Below are positions 34,570-45,840 of a stretch of 64,000 nt of DNA, in pieces (within the stretch, counting starts at the first letter, position 1; every line of letters begins with the position of its first letter). This DNA comes from Benincasa hispida (lineage: Eukaryota; Streptophyta; Magnoliopsida; Cucurbitales; Cucurbitaceae). The DNA is taken from positions 40,238,830 to 40,302,829 of the forward strand of contig NC_052353.1 of NCBI RefSeq assembly GCF_009727055.1, given 5' to 3'. Position numbers and translations under genes: made by a program. The notes below the pieces were generated by a model. That model saw only the letters and a program-made list of their open reading frames with translations. It had not been told where the DNA came from and ran no database searches.

Positions 34570-36560
34570 GTAAAGGAAGTTTACATCACTTCAGAATCTG
34601 GGTGCCCAGCACACGTATTGGTGCAAAATCCTAAAAAGTTGGAACGTCGTTCAAAAGTATGCCTATTTGTAGGCTACCCCTTTTATGATCCTCAGGAAGA
34701 CAAGATATTTGTATCAACAAATGCAACTTTCCTGGAGGAGGACCACATAAAGAATCATCAACCTCGCAGTAATTTAGTAATAGAAGAAATCTTCAGAGAA
34801 ATGACAAATACATCAACAAAAGTTGTTGACAGAGAAGGTCCATCAACAAGAGTTGTTGATGAAGCTAGTACTTTGCATCCTTCTCACGAGTTGAGAATAC
34901 CTCGTTGTAGTAGGAGGGTTGTGCAACGGCCTGACCGGTACATGGGTTTAACTGAAATTCAAGTCATCATACCAGATGATGGCTTAGAGGATTCATTGAC
35001 TTTCAAAAAACATTGATTGATAAGGACAAAGACCAATGGGTTAAGGCCATGGACCTTGAAATGGAGTCTATGTACTTCAATTCTGTTTGGAATCTTATAG
35101 ATAAACCTAAAGGGGTAAAACCCATCGGTTGCAAATGGATTTACAAGAAAAATGAGACCAAGTTGGTAAAGTATAAACCTACAAATCAAGACTTGTGGCA
35201 AAAGGCTTTACTCAAAGAGAGATGATAGACTATGAAGAAACCTTCTCTCTGGTTGCCATGATTAAGTCGATTAGAATACTCTTGTCCATAGCTGCATTTT
35301 ATGATTATGAAATATGGAAAATGGATATCAAGACAGCCTTCTTGAATGGCTATCTTGAAAAGAGTATCTATATGTCTCAATCAGAAGGGTTTATTGAATG
35401 GGGTCAAGAATAAAAGGTTTATAAGCTTAATCGATTCATTTGTGGGTTGAAGCAAGCATCTAAATCCTAGAATATGAGATTTGACATTGCGATTAAATCT
35501 TATAGCTTTGAACAAAATATTAATAAACCTCGTGTTTACAAGAAAATCGTTAACAAAACTGTCGCTTTTTTGGTGTTGTATGTTCATGATATTCTACTCA
35601 TTGGAAATGAAGTAGAATTTCTAGTTGACGTTAAGAGATGGTTGGCTACACAATTTCAAATGAAAGATTTGGGAGAAGCAGAATACGTTCTCGGGATCCA
35701 AATAGTTCGGAACCGCAAAAACAGAACTTTAACATTATCTTAAGTATCTTAAATAGACAAGATGTTGTCAAGATATAAAATGCAAAATTCCAAGAAAGGA
35801 ACATCGCCTTTCAAACATAGAATTCATATGTCAAAGGAACAAAGTCCTAAGACACTTCAAGAGATCGAGGTTATGAAATGAATTCTATATGCATCAGCAG
35901 TAGGGAGTTCAATGTATGTTATATTGTGTACTCGTCCTGATTTATACTATGTAGTTGGAATAGTTAGCAGATTTCAGTCCAATCCTGGATATGATCATTG
36001 GACTGTCATTAAGAACATTCTCAAGTATCTTCGGAGAACGAGAAATTATATACTCGTGTATGGTGCTAAGGATCTGATCCTTACTGGATACACTAATTTT
36101 GACTTCCAGATCGATATAAATTCGAGGAAATTAACTTCGAGGACAGTATTCACTCTGAATGGAGGAGCAGTAATATGGAGAAGTATCAAGCAAAGTTGTA
36201 TTGCTGACTCCACAATGGAAGCTGAGTATGTAGCTGCAAGTGAAGCAGCAAAAGAAGCAATATGGCTTAGAAAGTTCTTGATGGATTTGGAAGTAGTTCC
36301 AAATATGCACCTGCCCGTCACCCTCTATTGTGATAATAGTGGAGCAGTTGCAAATTCAAAGGAACCTCGAAGCCATAAACGTGGAAAGCACATTGAGCAA
36401 AAATACCATCTCTTTAGAGAGATTGTACACAAATGAGACATGATCATCATGCAGATAGCCTCACAAGACAACTTAGCTGATCCATTTACGAAGGCCCTCT
36501 CAGTTAAAGTGTTTGAGGGTCACCTAGTAGGACTAGGTCTACGAGATATTTGTAACTAGG
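34570..36560 (+). pseudogene. Reverse transcriptase and RNase H remnant (nested copia)
   Basis: The post-integrase linker (GCPAHVLVQNPKKLERRSK) leads to RT segments KDQWVKAMDLEMESMYFNSVW, GCKWIYKK, MAKGFTQREMIDYEETFS and MDIKTAFLNGYLE (35013-35413). The catalytic YVDD reads YVHD (35579-35590). RNase H is long and open (35912-36436), with AEYVAASEAAKEA, YCDNSGAVANSKEPRSHKRG and HIEQKYHLFREIV. Several stops separate the parts. The final ADPFTKALSVKVFEGHL precedes the purine tract. Confidence 0.85.
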
Positions 36561-36693
36561 GCAAGTGGGAGATTTTATGGGTATCTGATGCCCTAGTTTA
36601 TTGTATTTATTTTTTTTATTCTCTCAGTGCAACTCAACATTGTATATATTTGTATATATTGATCCACTGGAGTTTCAGTCCATGTGGGAGTAT

Positions 36694-38664
36694 TATTGGA
36701 TTATGTGTCTTAAAACTAACAGTTTGTAAAGTTAAACACACTCTATTATTAATAAAGATGTTATTGAATATTTCTTCAATAAAGTTGTTATTGAATTTTT
36801 AAATTGCATTCGTAAAGTCTAAGTCCAATAAACTAAAATTCTTGGCTATTATATGAATACTTGAACTTTATGTAGAGACATAAAGATGGATCAAGTTCGA
36901 GTAAATAGCCAAAATGGTCTATAGTATATAAATAAGATTGGGTGCCTTATTATGGTAACACTATTGGATGCGACCTACTCTGTATCGGTTACAAGTTATT
37001 GTGCTACAAACAAAGTGATCCTGATTTGTTCATGTTTTGACATGAGGAGTAGGGGCGTCCTATGCAATGAGTTTGCATAAGATCAGACAAAGAAATAAGT
37101 CACTCTTACTTTATAATGTTATTTATTGTTTAAGGTTGATTATTTCGCTTAGATGACCTAGATAACTCGATCTTAATCCTGAGCTAACTATGAACTTCTG
37201 TTTATTCGGGATTATCCTTATATTTGCATAGATGAGGGTTGGCTCAACAGCGCCGGCTCAATAAGCCTCCCATTTTAGGGGTAAATCTGGGTAGATAGCT
37301 AGAGACATAGGGTGCAAGATGGAATTCACGCCTACTTGATTTAGGGATACCAGAAAGGTTGTTCTCTTAAGTACTAAATCCAGGTCTTGAACTAGAGGCC
37401 CTACCCTCTCATTGGCCCAAGAAGGATTCAGTTTAGTAATTGGATCATGAACCAATTGTTCATTAGAGGATCAGTAGGAACTTAAGGAGTAAGACATAAT
37501 ATCCAGAATAAAATAGCACATTGACTCAGCCGTTATTATGAACAACCTGTGAAGAGTCGATTTACTTGTTATGGATATATCATGTGGACACAAATATATC
37601 TATAGTGAGGAGAGTGCAACTATCAAGCTATGGTGGTGTGACTTGATGGTTAACGAATACCGATTAATTTGGTCCAAAGAGTTTTAGCCAATTAATCTTA
37701 AATCGTTGGAGCTCATGATCTATAGGTCTATAAGGTTTCTCTACATGAACATCTTGAATTAATAAATTAAGTGAACTTGGAATGATATCAATTTGGATTG
37801 TACAAATTGAATTTCAATTTGAAAATGCTCAAATTGAAATTAGGGTTTGAGTTTGAATAAGTTCTAATTCAAATTAGGGTTTGTATAATTATATTCGATA
37901 TAATTAAACAATTAATTTGTTGAAATTAAACAAAATTGGAGAGTTTAAAATTTAAATATTAATTACATGGATAGGATTCATGTTTACAATTAGGTATATG
38001 ATTAATTTAATATTTTATATTAAATTATTTAATTAATTAAAAATCAAATTGATTTCCAATTTTAAATTCAATTTGAGAAATTGAATATTGAAAAATTGAA
38101 TTTGATTAATTATAAAATTAAATCAAATTGGATTTGATTAATTTGGAATTAATTGAAAAATTGGAAATTTTTAAGAATTTGATTTTAAGTGGGAATTTCC
38201 CACTCTCTTCCAAGTAGGGGGTGTCTCCTTCACTTCAATCCACAAATCCTACTTGAGATTGCAACTTGGAGTTGGCATGAAGATGCTTGTTAAATGCTTA
38301 CATGGGAGAAGTGGATAAAAACTCCTGAATTTCGAGTTTTGGAGGATAATTGAGCTGTGTGCATTCATCTTCTTCTCCCTCTCAAGAACCTAGAAAATAA
38401 CTTCACAAATTCACTCAAATTTGAGTTCCATCACTCAAATTCAAGGCTGATAATAGTAGAGAAGATCTCTTTGTGGTTCACTAACGATTTGAAGTTGAAT
38501 TAACATGAAGTGCAGCTTGGATTAGGGAGAATTCATCAAAGGTATGTTCAACCTGGAACCCACTTGTGATTTTTTACAAAAGCATGTTTTAAAACTCAAC
38601 TTAAATTTAATTAGAGTGCTTATTGATTCTATTTGCTTCTGTTGCATGCTTATATATCCTATCA
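36694..38664 (+). mobile_element. Full-length right LTR of the nested copia
   Basis: It begins just after CATGTGGGAG with a decayed TATTGGATTATGTGTCTTAA (TGTTGG expected) and ends CCTATCA at 38664, before the AAAAG target duplication. At about 1.97 kb it matches the other TGTTGG-type LTRs in the window through most of its body. Confidence 0.8.
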
Positions 38665-38669
38665 AAAAG

Positions 38670-39080
38670 TCAGGTCATTTTTTATTCTAGAGTCTCTTCC
38701 AAAGAGCTTTTTACAATTTTGTACCAATGCAATGATGAACAAAATAGAATTCAACTTGACCACTATTCTCAATGAGCTATAGAATTTTCTGTCCATCTTG
38801 AAAACTAAGGGACAAGAAGCAGAGGTAAATGCTGACATTGTACATAAAAGAGGATCGTCCTCTAAGATAAAGTCTATCTCTGCTTTTTCATCCAAGAATA
38901 AAAGTATTTCGGTGAAAAAGAGTAAAGGAAAAAAGAAGGCTTCTACTGGCCGCAAAGGCAAGGCCAAAGCTGCAGATAAAGAAAAATGTTTCTACGGCAA
39001 CGAATACGGGCACTTAAAGAGAAACTTTCCAAAGTACCTTGCAGAAAAGAAAGCAGAGAAAGCAAAACAAGGAAATTAGT
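38670..39080 (+). pseudogene. copia gag, C-terminal part with zinc knuckle (host element)
   Basis: Continuation of the gag cut at 30786: after a one-base frame change it reads FILESLPKSFLQF and KIEFNLTTILNEL, then a stop and a Lys/Ser-rich basic region. A zinc-knuckle relic CFYGNEYGHLKRNFPKYL follows, with its second and last Cys replaced (Gly and Phe). AEKKAEKAKQG ends it at 39078. Joining it to 30786 shows that the insertion between them was clean. Confidence 0.8.
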
Positions 39081-39344
39081 TCCTGAAGATTGCTTGCAGA
39101 AGAAGAGATAATTCTCAAGTTGTGAACAAGGGAGACTATCTCATAAAAACCAGTAGGAGTTCTTGAAGATGTTATCAGAAGATAGACCTATGTACTTTTG
39201 TTAATGTAATAAAAGGTTTTGTATCTATTTTTTGTGAAGAACAAGTTGTATAGAAATATCGTTTTGTCATAAATGAAATGTTCATTAACAAAAGAAGTAT
39301 TTTATTGTTCTTTTATAAAACAACTTCTATGTTAAAACCAACCA

Positions 39345-39549
39345 AAGTAAGGGATGTTTTAAATATTTAGATATTTAAATAGCTAACAAATAAAAGGAAA
39401 CAGATTTTTCAAGTACTTATCTTTGAAAAATAAAAATTTGGCCACATAAGTCTTAATAGGATTAAGTAGAAGGTTAAAAATGGTCATCTAAATAAGTTAG
39501 AAGACAACTTTTTAACACTATATGTGTCTTATCTTGGAGATAAGATGAC
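39345..39549 (+). pseudogene. GAG-pre-integrase remnant (host copia)
   Basis: Reading through frame breaks: LKPTKVRDVLNI, then FGHISLNRIK, VKNGHLNKLEDN and KMT at the insertion site of the Athila-type LTR. The part from 39085 to 39340 is not recognisable. Confidence 0.65.
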
Positions 39550-39558
39550 TAAAAAACT

Positions 39559-41456
39559 TGATGCGTGGAAAATGGAGAGTAAATATGCGTGCATCTTATG
39601 ATATTCGTTGATCTCCATGTGTCGATGGTCATGCGTTGGACTAAGAAATATACAATATACGCTTAAGAATATATGTGATGACCATGTGTTCCTGCCACAA
39701 GTTTTTTTGTTCTCTCACCAAGTATAACGAGATCACAAGTTTCTCGAGGTGATCTGAGGTCGAACTCAGGGACTTGTAACTAAATGTTGCAAAGTAATGT
39801 GTTTGCGGCGATGAATAAAAGAATAATGAAGTTAAAGGACTATGCGTTACTCCTACTCCTAACTAAACAGATTGATCAACGAAAGTATCGCTGTGAGAGT
39901 TGGTAGAAACGCGGCAACTGTTAACGTGTAATAAGATGCATAGAAAATAGATAAAATGGTGGAGGGGATAAATTCACCGCATCACTAAGCTTGATCACAA
40001 GGGTAATCCCAACAGTACAAGTTATGCGAACATGCTATACACAAAAATACGCATGCGATGAATATGCAAAAATGTCGATAGAACTTACGTCTAAGTTTCT
40101 ATTCTTGCTTATGCAATCTAACACACATAAGACAAGGTGACCGCATACCACTATATCCTATTTCTAGGGTGCATGCGATGTGTAAATAGCAAATAGTACT
40201 TATTCCTAAGTTTCTACTCTTACTTATGCGATTCAATCTGGCTCTCCCAAGCATAGATTTTGTCTTTAGACTACTCTCTCAAGTATGTTCAAATGATGAA
40301 TGATGCACTCATAAGACAAGATGATCACATATAGCATGGTTGAATATAAGATTATTCCTATCCCTAGGAACACTACTTACTTTGCTCAGTGAGTTCCACT
40401 ACTTACCTTCTCGGGCAGCTAGTTGCCGCAGATCAGCTAGACAAGCATTGCGACCGCTCATAGACAAGCATTGCTACAGTCTCACACTAAGCAAAGAGGA
40501 TTTACTCACTATACTCACGCAACGCACACCTCTTGGTGGTTTGCTACATGCTTCATATGTCTATACCGCATGATTGAGTATGTGATACTCTTGCAATCTT
40601 ACTTAGTTCGTTGTAATGAAAGTAAGGGATGATAAAGAAGAAGTTAATGAAGATGGAGTCGAAGGAAATAAAGAGATGCATTGATTACAAAATGTATTGA
40701 TGTCTTAAGCCAAAATGTAATACAATGTAGAGATAAGAAGAGAGGTGTAGGGCTAGATGTAGGCAATCTCTTGCTTCCATCAGATGTGTGTCAAGGCTGC
40801 CGGTGGTGCCATAGATGGGCGATGAAGTAGTCTCTCCCTAGATCTATCTCCAGCAAAGCTCCAGTCGTCACTCGGAATGGGTGAAGGAATGAAGAACTCT
40901 CACAGAATGTCTTCTCACGCTCTCATCTATGATCACAAGGATCTGCCTTAAGGCGGAAGCTCGGATACTTTGAATTTAGGCTCTAAGGCTCTATTTATAG
41001 AGCTCAATCACCGACAATATTAATGGTCCCACTCTGAATCTCTGTCATTAACGATGTGATGGTCCAATTCTGAACCTCTGCCACTATCATCTTTTCGGTG
41101 CTCCCAAGATATGCGTTCATGCTTGTTTTTATCGGCGTACCGTCGCATTCCACCAACCTTGTGATCACCTTTCTATCATGATTATTACTCTGTAGCCGCA
41201 ACCTCCATGCGATGAACGCATGCGATTTATAGCCGCAACACCCATGCGATGAACGTATGCGATCACCTTTGTGATGGTCTTGGATTCACTGCATGCGACC
41301 AATTTCTGCGATAGCTACAAAAATAGATTTTCAGTGTTGATTGACACAAGCTTATTTTTCACATAAATTTTTAGTATAATCACTGCATATTCTACTTGTT
41401 AGCCCTCATAATTCTAAATAAAAGGCTACAATAACGTGTATTTCTACCAGCTATCA
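39559..41456 (-). mobile_element. Athila-type gypsy LTR plus 9 bases of internal sequence, minus strand
   Basis: On the minus strand it starts TGATAGCTGGTAGAAATACA (41456) and ends CCACGCATCA (39559). It is flanked by ATGAC at 39545-39549 and 41457-41461. Between the left ATGAC and the LTR lie nine extra bases, TAAAAAACT. These nearly equal the CAAAAAACT that separates LTR and primer binding site in the Athila relic at 42617-42625. It is rich in GCATGCGAT words and carries no protein. Confidence 0.65.
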
Positions 41457-42035
41457 ATGACCAAAAGATTTTTTATAAGAAAAAGTCTTAAAAGAGCCAA
41501 AGAACCTTTAAAGCTCGAACATTCAGACCTTTATAGTTCGATGAGTGTCTTGGTACAAGGAAGATATGAATATTTTATCAATTTTAAGGATAATTATTCA
41601 AAGTACAGTAATATTTACCTAAATCATAAGTTTCAAACACATGAAATGTTCAAGATGTATAAAAACTTGTTAGGCAAAACTTATTAGACACATCGATCAG
41701 ATTAAGGTGGAGAGTACAGAAAATCTGAGATTTCCAGGACTATTTGATAGAACTTGGAATCCAGTAAGAACTCTCTACACCTTGTGCCTCGGCAGAACGG
41801 TGTATCAGGAAAAAACATAACTTTGTTAAACATGGTTCAGTTGTTAGATAATTTTTTTGCGTAGTTGCCAAATTTTTTTTGGGGATATACAGTAGTGACT
41901 ATTATATACTCTTTTGAGCATCATTCAATTAAAGGAGTTTCTAAAATTCCATATGAGATGTGTAGATATCATAAAGGTTGTTTATGACCAGTAAAGGATG
42001 TTTACATATTTCTGAAATTGGAAAAACACCGACAC
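41457..42035 (+). pseudogene. copia integrase remnant (host element)
   Basis: Starts at the repeated MTKRFFIRKS and goes through EHSDLYSSMSV (first Asp), FKDNYSKYSNIY and GGEYRKSE (the preceding catalytic Asp sits beside a stop). It continues through QNGVSGKN (catalytic Glu region changed), FFWGYTVVTII and KGVSKIPYEM, ending in a frame-shifted piece near 42035 against the Athila gag. Stops are frequent; it is decayed more than the nested element. Confidence 0.75.
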
Positions 42036-42390
42036 ATAATGAAAATGGGAATAAGGTGAGCCTAACTTCTTCAGGAGTAATATTGGGGAATACGAATGCG
42101 TTGCAGATTTTGATGAAACTTCTCAAGTGAGCATGTGGGTCTTCATTGTGTCTCCTTCCAAATTATCCAGCTGTCCGAATCATTTGAAGCCTGATAGGTT
42201 TCATCGGAAACCTAGAACCATCTAGTATTGGGTACATAATTCTTGGTGAGAAATCATATAGAATTGGCGAAGCATAGTCCCTAATGGGTCTATTTCGATC
42301 ATTAGCTAGAAGAAAGGGGTTGGCAAGAGCATTTACATCATCATTGATTACTGCATTTGGCTCTTCTGAATTATTTTGTTGATTCGCCAT
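42036..42390 (-). pseudogene. Athila-type gypsy gag N-terminus, minus strand
   Basis: Starts MANQQNNSEEPN at 42390, then NRPIRDYASPILYDFSPRI and MKPIRLQMIRTAG. After a frame break it continues DPHAHLRSFIKIC and ITPEEVRLTLFPFSL to about 42045. This order (RxIRDY, PxxIQM, DPHxHLxxF, FPFSL) is that of Athila/Tat gypsy capsid proteins. It is cut off after FPFSL, where the copia host begins. Confidence 0.75.
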
Positions 42391-42601
42391 CTTTTGAGTC
42401 TTGTTGGTTTGTCTTCTTTTCCTATTTTCTTTTTATCTTCTGTGAAAGGTCCTCTCGATCTCTAGTCGTATACTAGCTCAGGTATTGATCCTTCGCTCAT
42501 AAAATGTTTGTACCACTTTCCCAGATCAAGGTACAATATGCCAAAAACCGACATCTACGAAAATCAGAAACAATAATCTTAGCACAACTTAGGTACAACA
42601 A

Positions 42602-42618
42602 TCCCCTACAACGGTGCA
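42602..42618 (-). promoter_or_regulatory. Athila primer binding site, minus strand
   Basis: The minus strand reads TGCACCGTTGTAGGGGA, close to the Athila-type TGGCGCCGTTGCCGGGGA, with changes that are mostly C/G to T/A. It lies between the LTR end at 42626 and the gag start at 42390, as expected. Confidence 0.7.
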
Positions 42619-42625
42619 AAAAACT

Positions 42626-43285
42626 TGTTGCGTTCTCGTTATGCAATGAATTAATTACTACCTTACAAACACATAGTTTTACTTAGTTAAGCCCATGTAT
42701 AAATTCAACTAGAACCCTGGTGAGTCTAGGGTCGAATTCAGAGATTGTGTTCTATCGATGCGATAACAATGATTGTTTTGATTTATGATTGTTTTGATTT
42801 TTAAGTGAGTTGTTTTATTAAGTACGAAATGAGTTTGTTCATATTCTATTGCTAAAATAAAATAAATAATGGTGGATGTAATGGTAATCACAATCATAAG
42901 CAAAACAACTTATGAGGAGAGAGTTTAATTTCCAATGAATAAAAGTAGGGTTGAGAAAAATATTCACTAACAATTTCTAAGTGATTGCATAAATCATGTG
43001 TTCAAGCAAATCACGCAAGAGTCAAAACCTATACTTTTTAGTGCATATAGGCACAATATCTTATTTCTAGGATGCATGCGATGAGTTTTTTATGCAAAAT
43101 ATGTCAATGTATTTCTAAAGGTAATCTCTTCCTATTTTATGAGGTCTAAATTTTTTACTCTTTCAAGCATAGATTCATTCTGTTTAGAACAATCTTTCGA
43201 ATTATTCAAATAGTTTATAAAGCATATATAAACACGTTGAACACACGATTAAACTTTACTAAGTTTTAAAGATATACGTTACAAT
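42626..43285 (-). mobile_element. Truncated LTR of the Athila relic
   Basis: It adjoins the primer binding site. The body shares phrases with 39559-41456 (for example TTATTTCTAGGATGCATGCGATG versus TCCTATTTCTAGGGTGCATGCGATG). The LTR is cut at about 43285, where copia sequence starts. Confidence 0.6.
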
Positions 43286-43289
43286 GGTT

Positions 43290-44592
43290 GTCATATCTAG
43301 ACCGATAGTAAGAATAATGTGGAATATCTATATATTATCTCCACTATCTCAAATGAAAATTGTATATTGAAAAAGTTGTCTGCTTTATCTTCTGGATTAT
43401 ATTATACTAATATACGAATAATTGAAACATATGCAAGAATGAACCTGAAGTTCATGAATCTTGATATATTTGCTGTTTGATATGACAGATTAGGTCATCC
43501 CAAGTCTTAAATGATGAAAAGAATTATTGAGAATTCAAATGGACATCCATTAAAGAGCCAAAATATTTTTCAATCTAATGAATTATCATGTGATGTTTTC
43601 TCTCAAAGAAAATTGATAATTAGACCATCAACAGCTAAAGTGGGAACTGAATGACCCGCATTTTTTGAACGAATTCATGGTGATATATGTGAACCGATTA
43701 GCCCACCAAGTGGACTATTTAAGTATTTTATGGTATTAATTGACGTATCCAGTAGATGGTCACACATGTGCATACTGTCAAGCCGAAACCTTACATTTAC
43801 AAGATTGTTTGCTCGAATAATTAAGTTAAGAGCATAATTTCCTGATTATACAATTAAGACCATTCATCTTGATAATGCTAATGAAATTACATCTCAAGCT
43901 TTCGATAATTATTATATGTCAGTTGGGATAAGTGTTGAACACCCTATAGCTCATGTTCATACACAAAATAGTTTAGCATAATCATTTATAAAATGTTTGC
44001 AGTTAATTGCTAGACTATTTCCTACGAGAGCTAAGCTTTCTACATTTGTATGGGGTCATGCTATTGTGCATGTTGTGTCACTTGTACGCATTAGGCCAAT
44101 AGCTTATCATAAATACTCACCATTACAATTAACTTATAACCATGAGCCAAATAATTCCCACTTGAGAGTTTTTGGATGTGGAGTATATGTTCCAATTGCT
44201 CCACCTTAACGTACTAAGATGGGTCCTCTAAGAAGGCTAGGAATATATGTTGGATATGATTCCCCATCAATTATTAAATATCTTAAACTCTTAATGGATG
44301 ATGTATTTACTACACGATTTGTTGATTGTCATTTTAATGAGACAAATTTTCCAATATTAGGGGAGGAATTAAGAAGCTAGAAAAAGAAATTACATGAAAT
44401 GCATCACTATTGTCTCATTTAGATCCTCGCACAGATCAATGTGAACTTGAAGTTAAAAAAATAATTCATTTGCAAAATACAAAGAAAGTAACTCAGTCAC
44501 ATATACCAGCTACAAATGTTCCATAAAAAATTGATATTCCAACACAGCACGTTGTCACTAATGAGTCCGGAATATGTCAGAAGCGTGGTAGA
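43290..44592 (+). pseudogene. copia pre-integrase/integrase remnant of a second lineage
   Basis: Reads DRLGHP, then MMKRIIENSNGHPL and VGTE. The integrase core follows with ERIHGDICEPISPPSG, VLIDVSSRWSH and IKTIHLDNANEIT. Next is VEHPIAHVHTQNSLA followed by a stop exactly where the catalytic Glu is expected (near 43980). The C-terminal part KCLQLIARLFPTRAKLST, PIAYHKYSPLQL and LRVFGCGVYVPI follows, then RRLGIYVGYDSPSIIKYL to ICQKRGR at 44590. It is distinct from the copia at 30067-42035. It is interrupted at 44592 by an LTR. Confidence 0.8.
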
Positions 44593-45840
44593 TGATAACT
44601 TGTAGAAATACAAGTTATTTATACCTCTTTCTTAGAATATGCGATAATGGAAAGGAAGAAAATGTGCCAATCATGAGTGAATTTTATATAAAAAAAAATT
44701 CAAAATTGTGCTAAGGTACTTGAAACACACCCTTTGACCGTATTTCATGGGCAAACTGCACCAAAGTTTGTGTTTTGTAGGAAAATAGGAATCATTGCAT
44801 GCGCCAATCCTTCAAGGAAAAACACAATCAACGCATGCCTCGGGATTTCTGAAATCTTCTAATAGATATTCTGACGATCGTTGACCATGATGCGGCATTG
44901 ACATTCCCACCTACCTTGACAAATGATAGCAACTAATTAGAACGGGAGTTCCAAGGTGGAACATTGTAGGGTTCTATAAATAGAGCCTTAATGCATCAAA
45001 TGAGGAAATCAGAAGGTCGACAATTACAGTGAACATTCCATTCCAAATTTCCACTCCTTTCTTGGAGGCTCACCGGAGAAAGATCCTGAAAAGGGCTTTC
45101 ATCACTCCATCCATCACATCAAGTCAGCAGTTTTTACCAATATCTATTATAACAAGAGATTTATATTGACCGTGAATCCAATTCATTTCTTTTGTATTAA
45201 CGAGTTGTAAAATTTGCTCGATTGATCTCTTAGACAGCTTGTATTTGACTGATTTTCCTATCTAAATATTATCACCATGTTCATCTCTACTCTACTCCAT
45301 GTTCATTCATTTGTCATTTCTTTTCTCATGAATTACTAAACCCTTAGGGTAAGGGGGAAGGTTACTCTTATGATTTAAATCACATCTTAAGATGCTACCA
45401 TGTTTGCTTAACATATGTTTAAAATTATACTTATCTGCGAAAGCAGAGACGAGTAATATAATCAACTCCTCGAAAGAGAAAAGTCGATAGAACCTGTTAG
45501 GCGAAGCAAGAAGTATTTCTAGAGATAGAAACAACCTTGCATTCTGTAGCACTTCTATTTATACATCATAGAAATATAACCATTGAGGCAACAACCGAAA
45601 GGTATGCACCAATCGGGAGCAAGAACCGTGATAGTATCTGCAGTGAGATTTATTGATTCTTTAGTTACCTTCCCTCTAGCCCTTCCATTTCCATACAGTT
45701 CCTTTGTTTAGCATGCAAAATTATTCACTCATTCCCATCTCATGATTATCAGGCCCTCAGTTGCTCAAAATTTCATTAACTGTATTTAGTTTATTGTCAT
45801 CTTTAATACCATCGCATGATTCACGATCTCATCGTTTATG
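44593..45840 (+). mobile_element. Athila-related LTR, plus strand, start only
   Basis: It begins TGATAACTTGTAGAAATACA, the plus-strand counterpart of the start of the LTR at 41456. It shares the 'aggctctatttatagag' and GCATGCG-type phrases. The first bases form a 10-bp stem (44596-44605 and 44610-44619) around GAAA. The right end is not identified. Confidence 0.55.

Larger units (their letters stand above)
30787..38664 (+). mobile_element. Ty1-copia element nested in the gag of a same-family copia, AAAAG target duplication
   Basis: It is bounded by AAAAG at 30782-30786 and 38665-38669. The left LTR is only 120 bases (30787-30906) and matches the last 120 bases of the right LTR (38545-38664), while the whole right LTR spans about 36694-38664. 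A degraded primer binding site (ATTGATATCTGTG) follows at 30907. A non-coding leader of about 2.4 kb precedes a gag start at 33281, then protease, integrase, RT and RNase H remnants to about 36560, and a purine tract (CATGTGGGAG) at 36681-36690. The element is non-autonomous. Confidence 0.88.
30067..42035 (+). mobile_element. Decayed Ty1-copia element (host), interrupted by two insertions
   Basis: The leader and gag start (30067-30786), gag end (38670-39080), GAG-pre-integrase (39345-39549) and integrase (41457-42035) form one copia element in order. It is split by the copia element at 30787-38664 and the Athila-type LTR at 39550-41456. The leader matches that of the nested element (32990-33281), so both belong to one family. 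The host's LTRs, protease, RT and RNase H are not seen. The left end is cut at about 30067 and the right end at about 42035. Confidence 0.8.
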
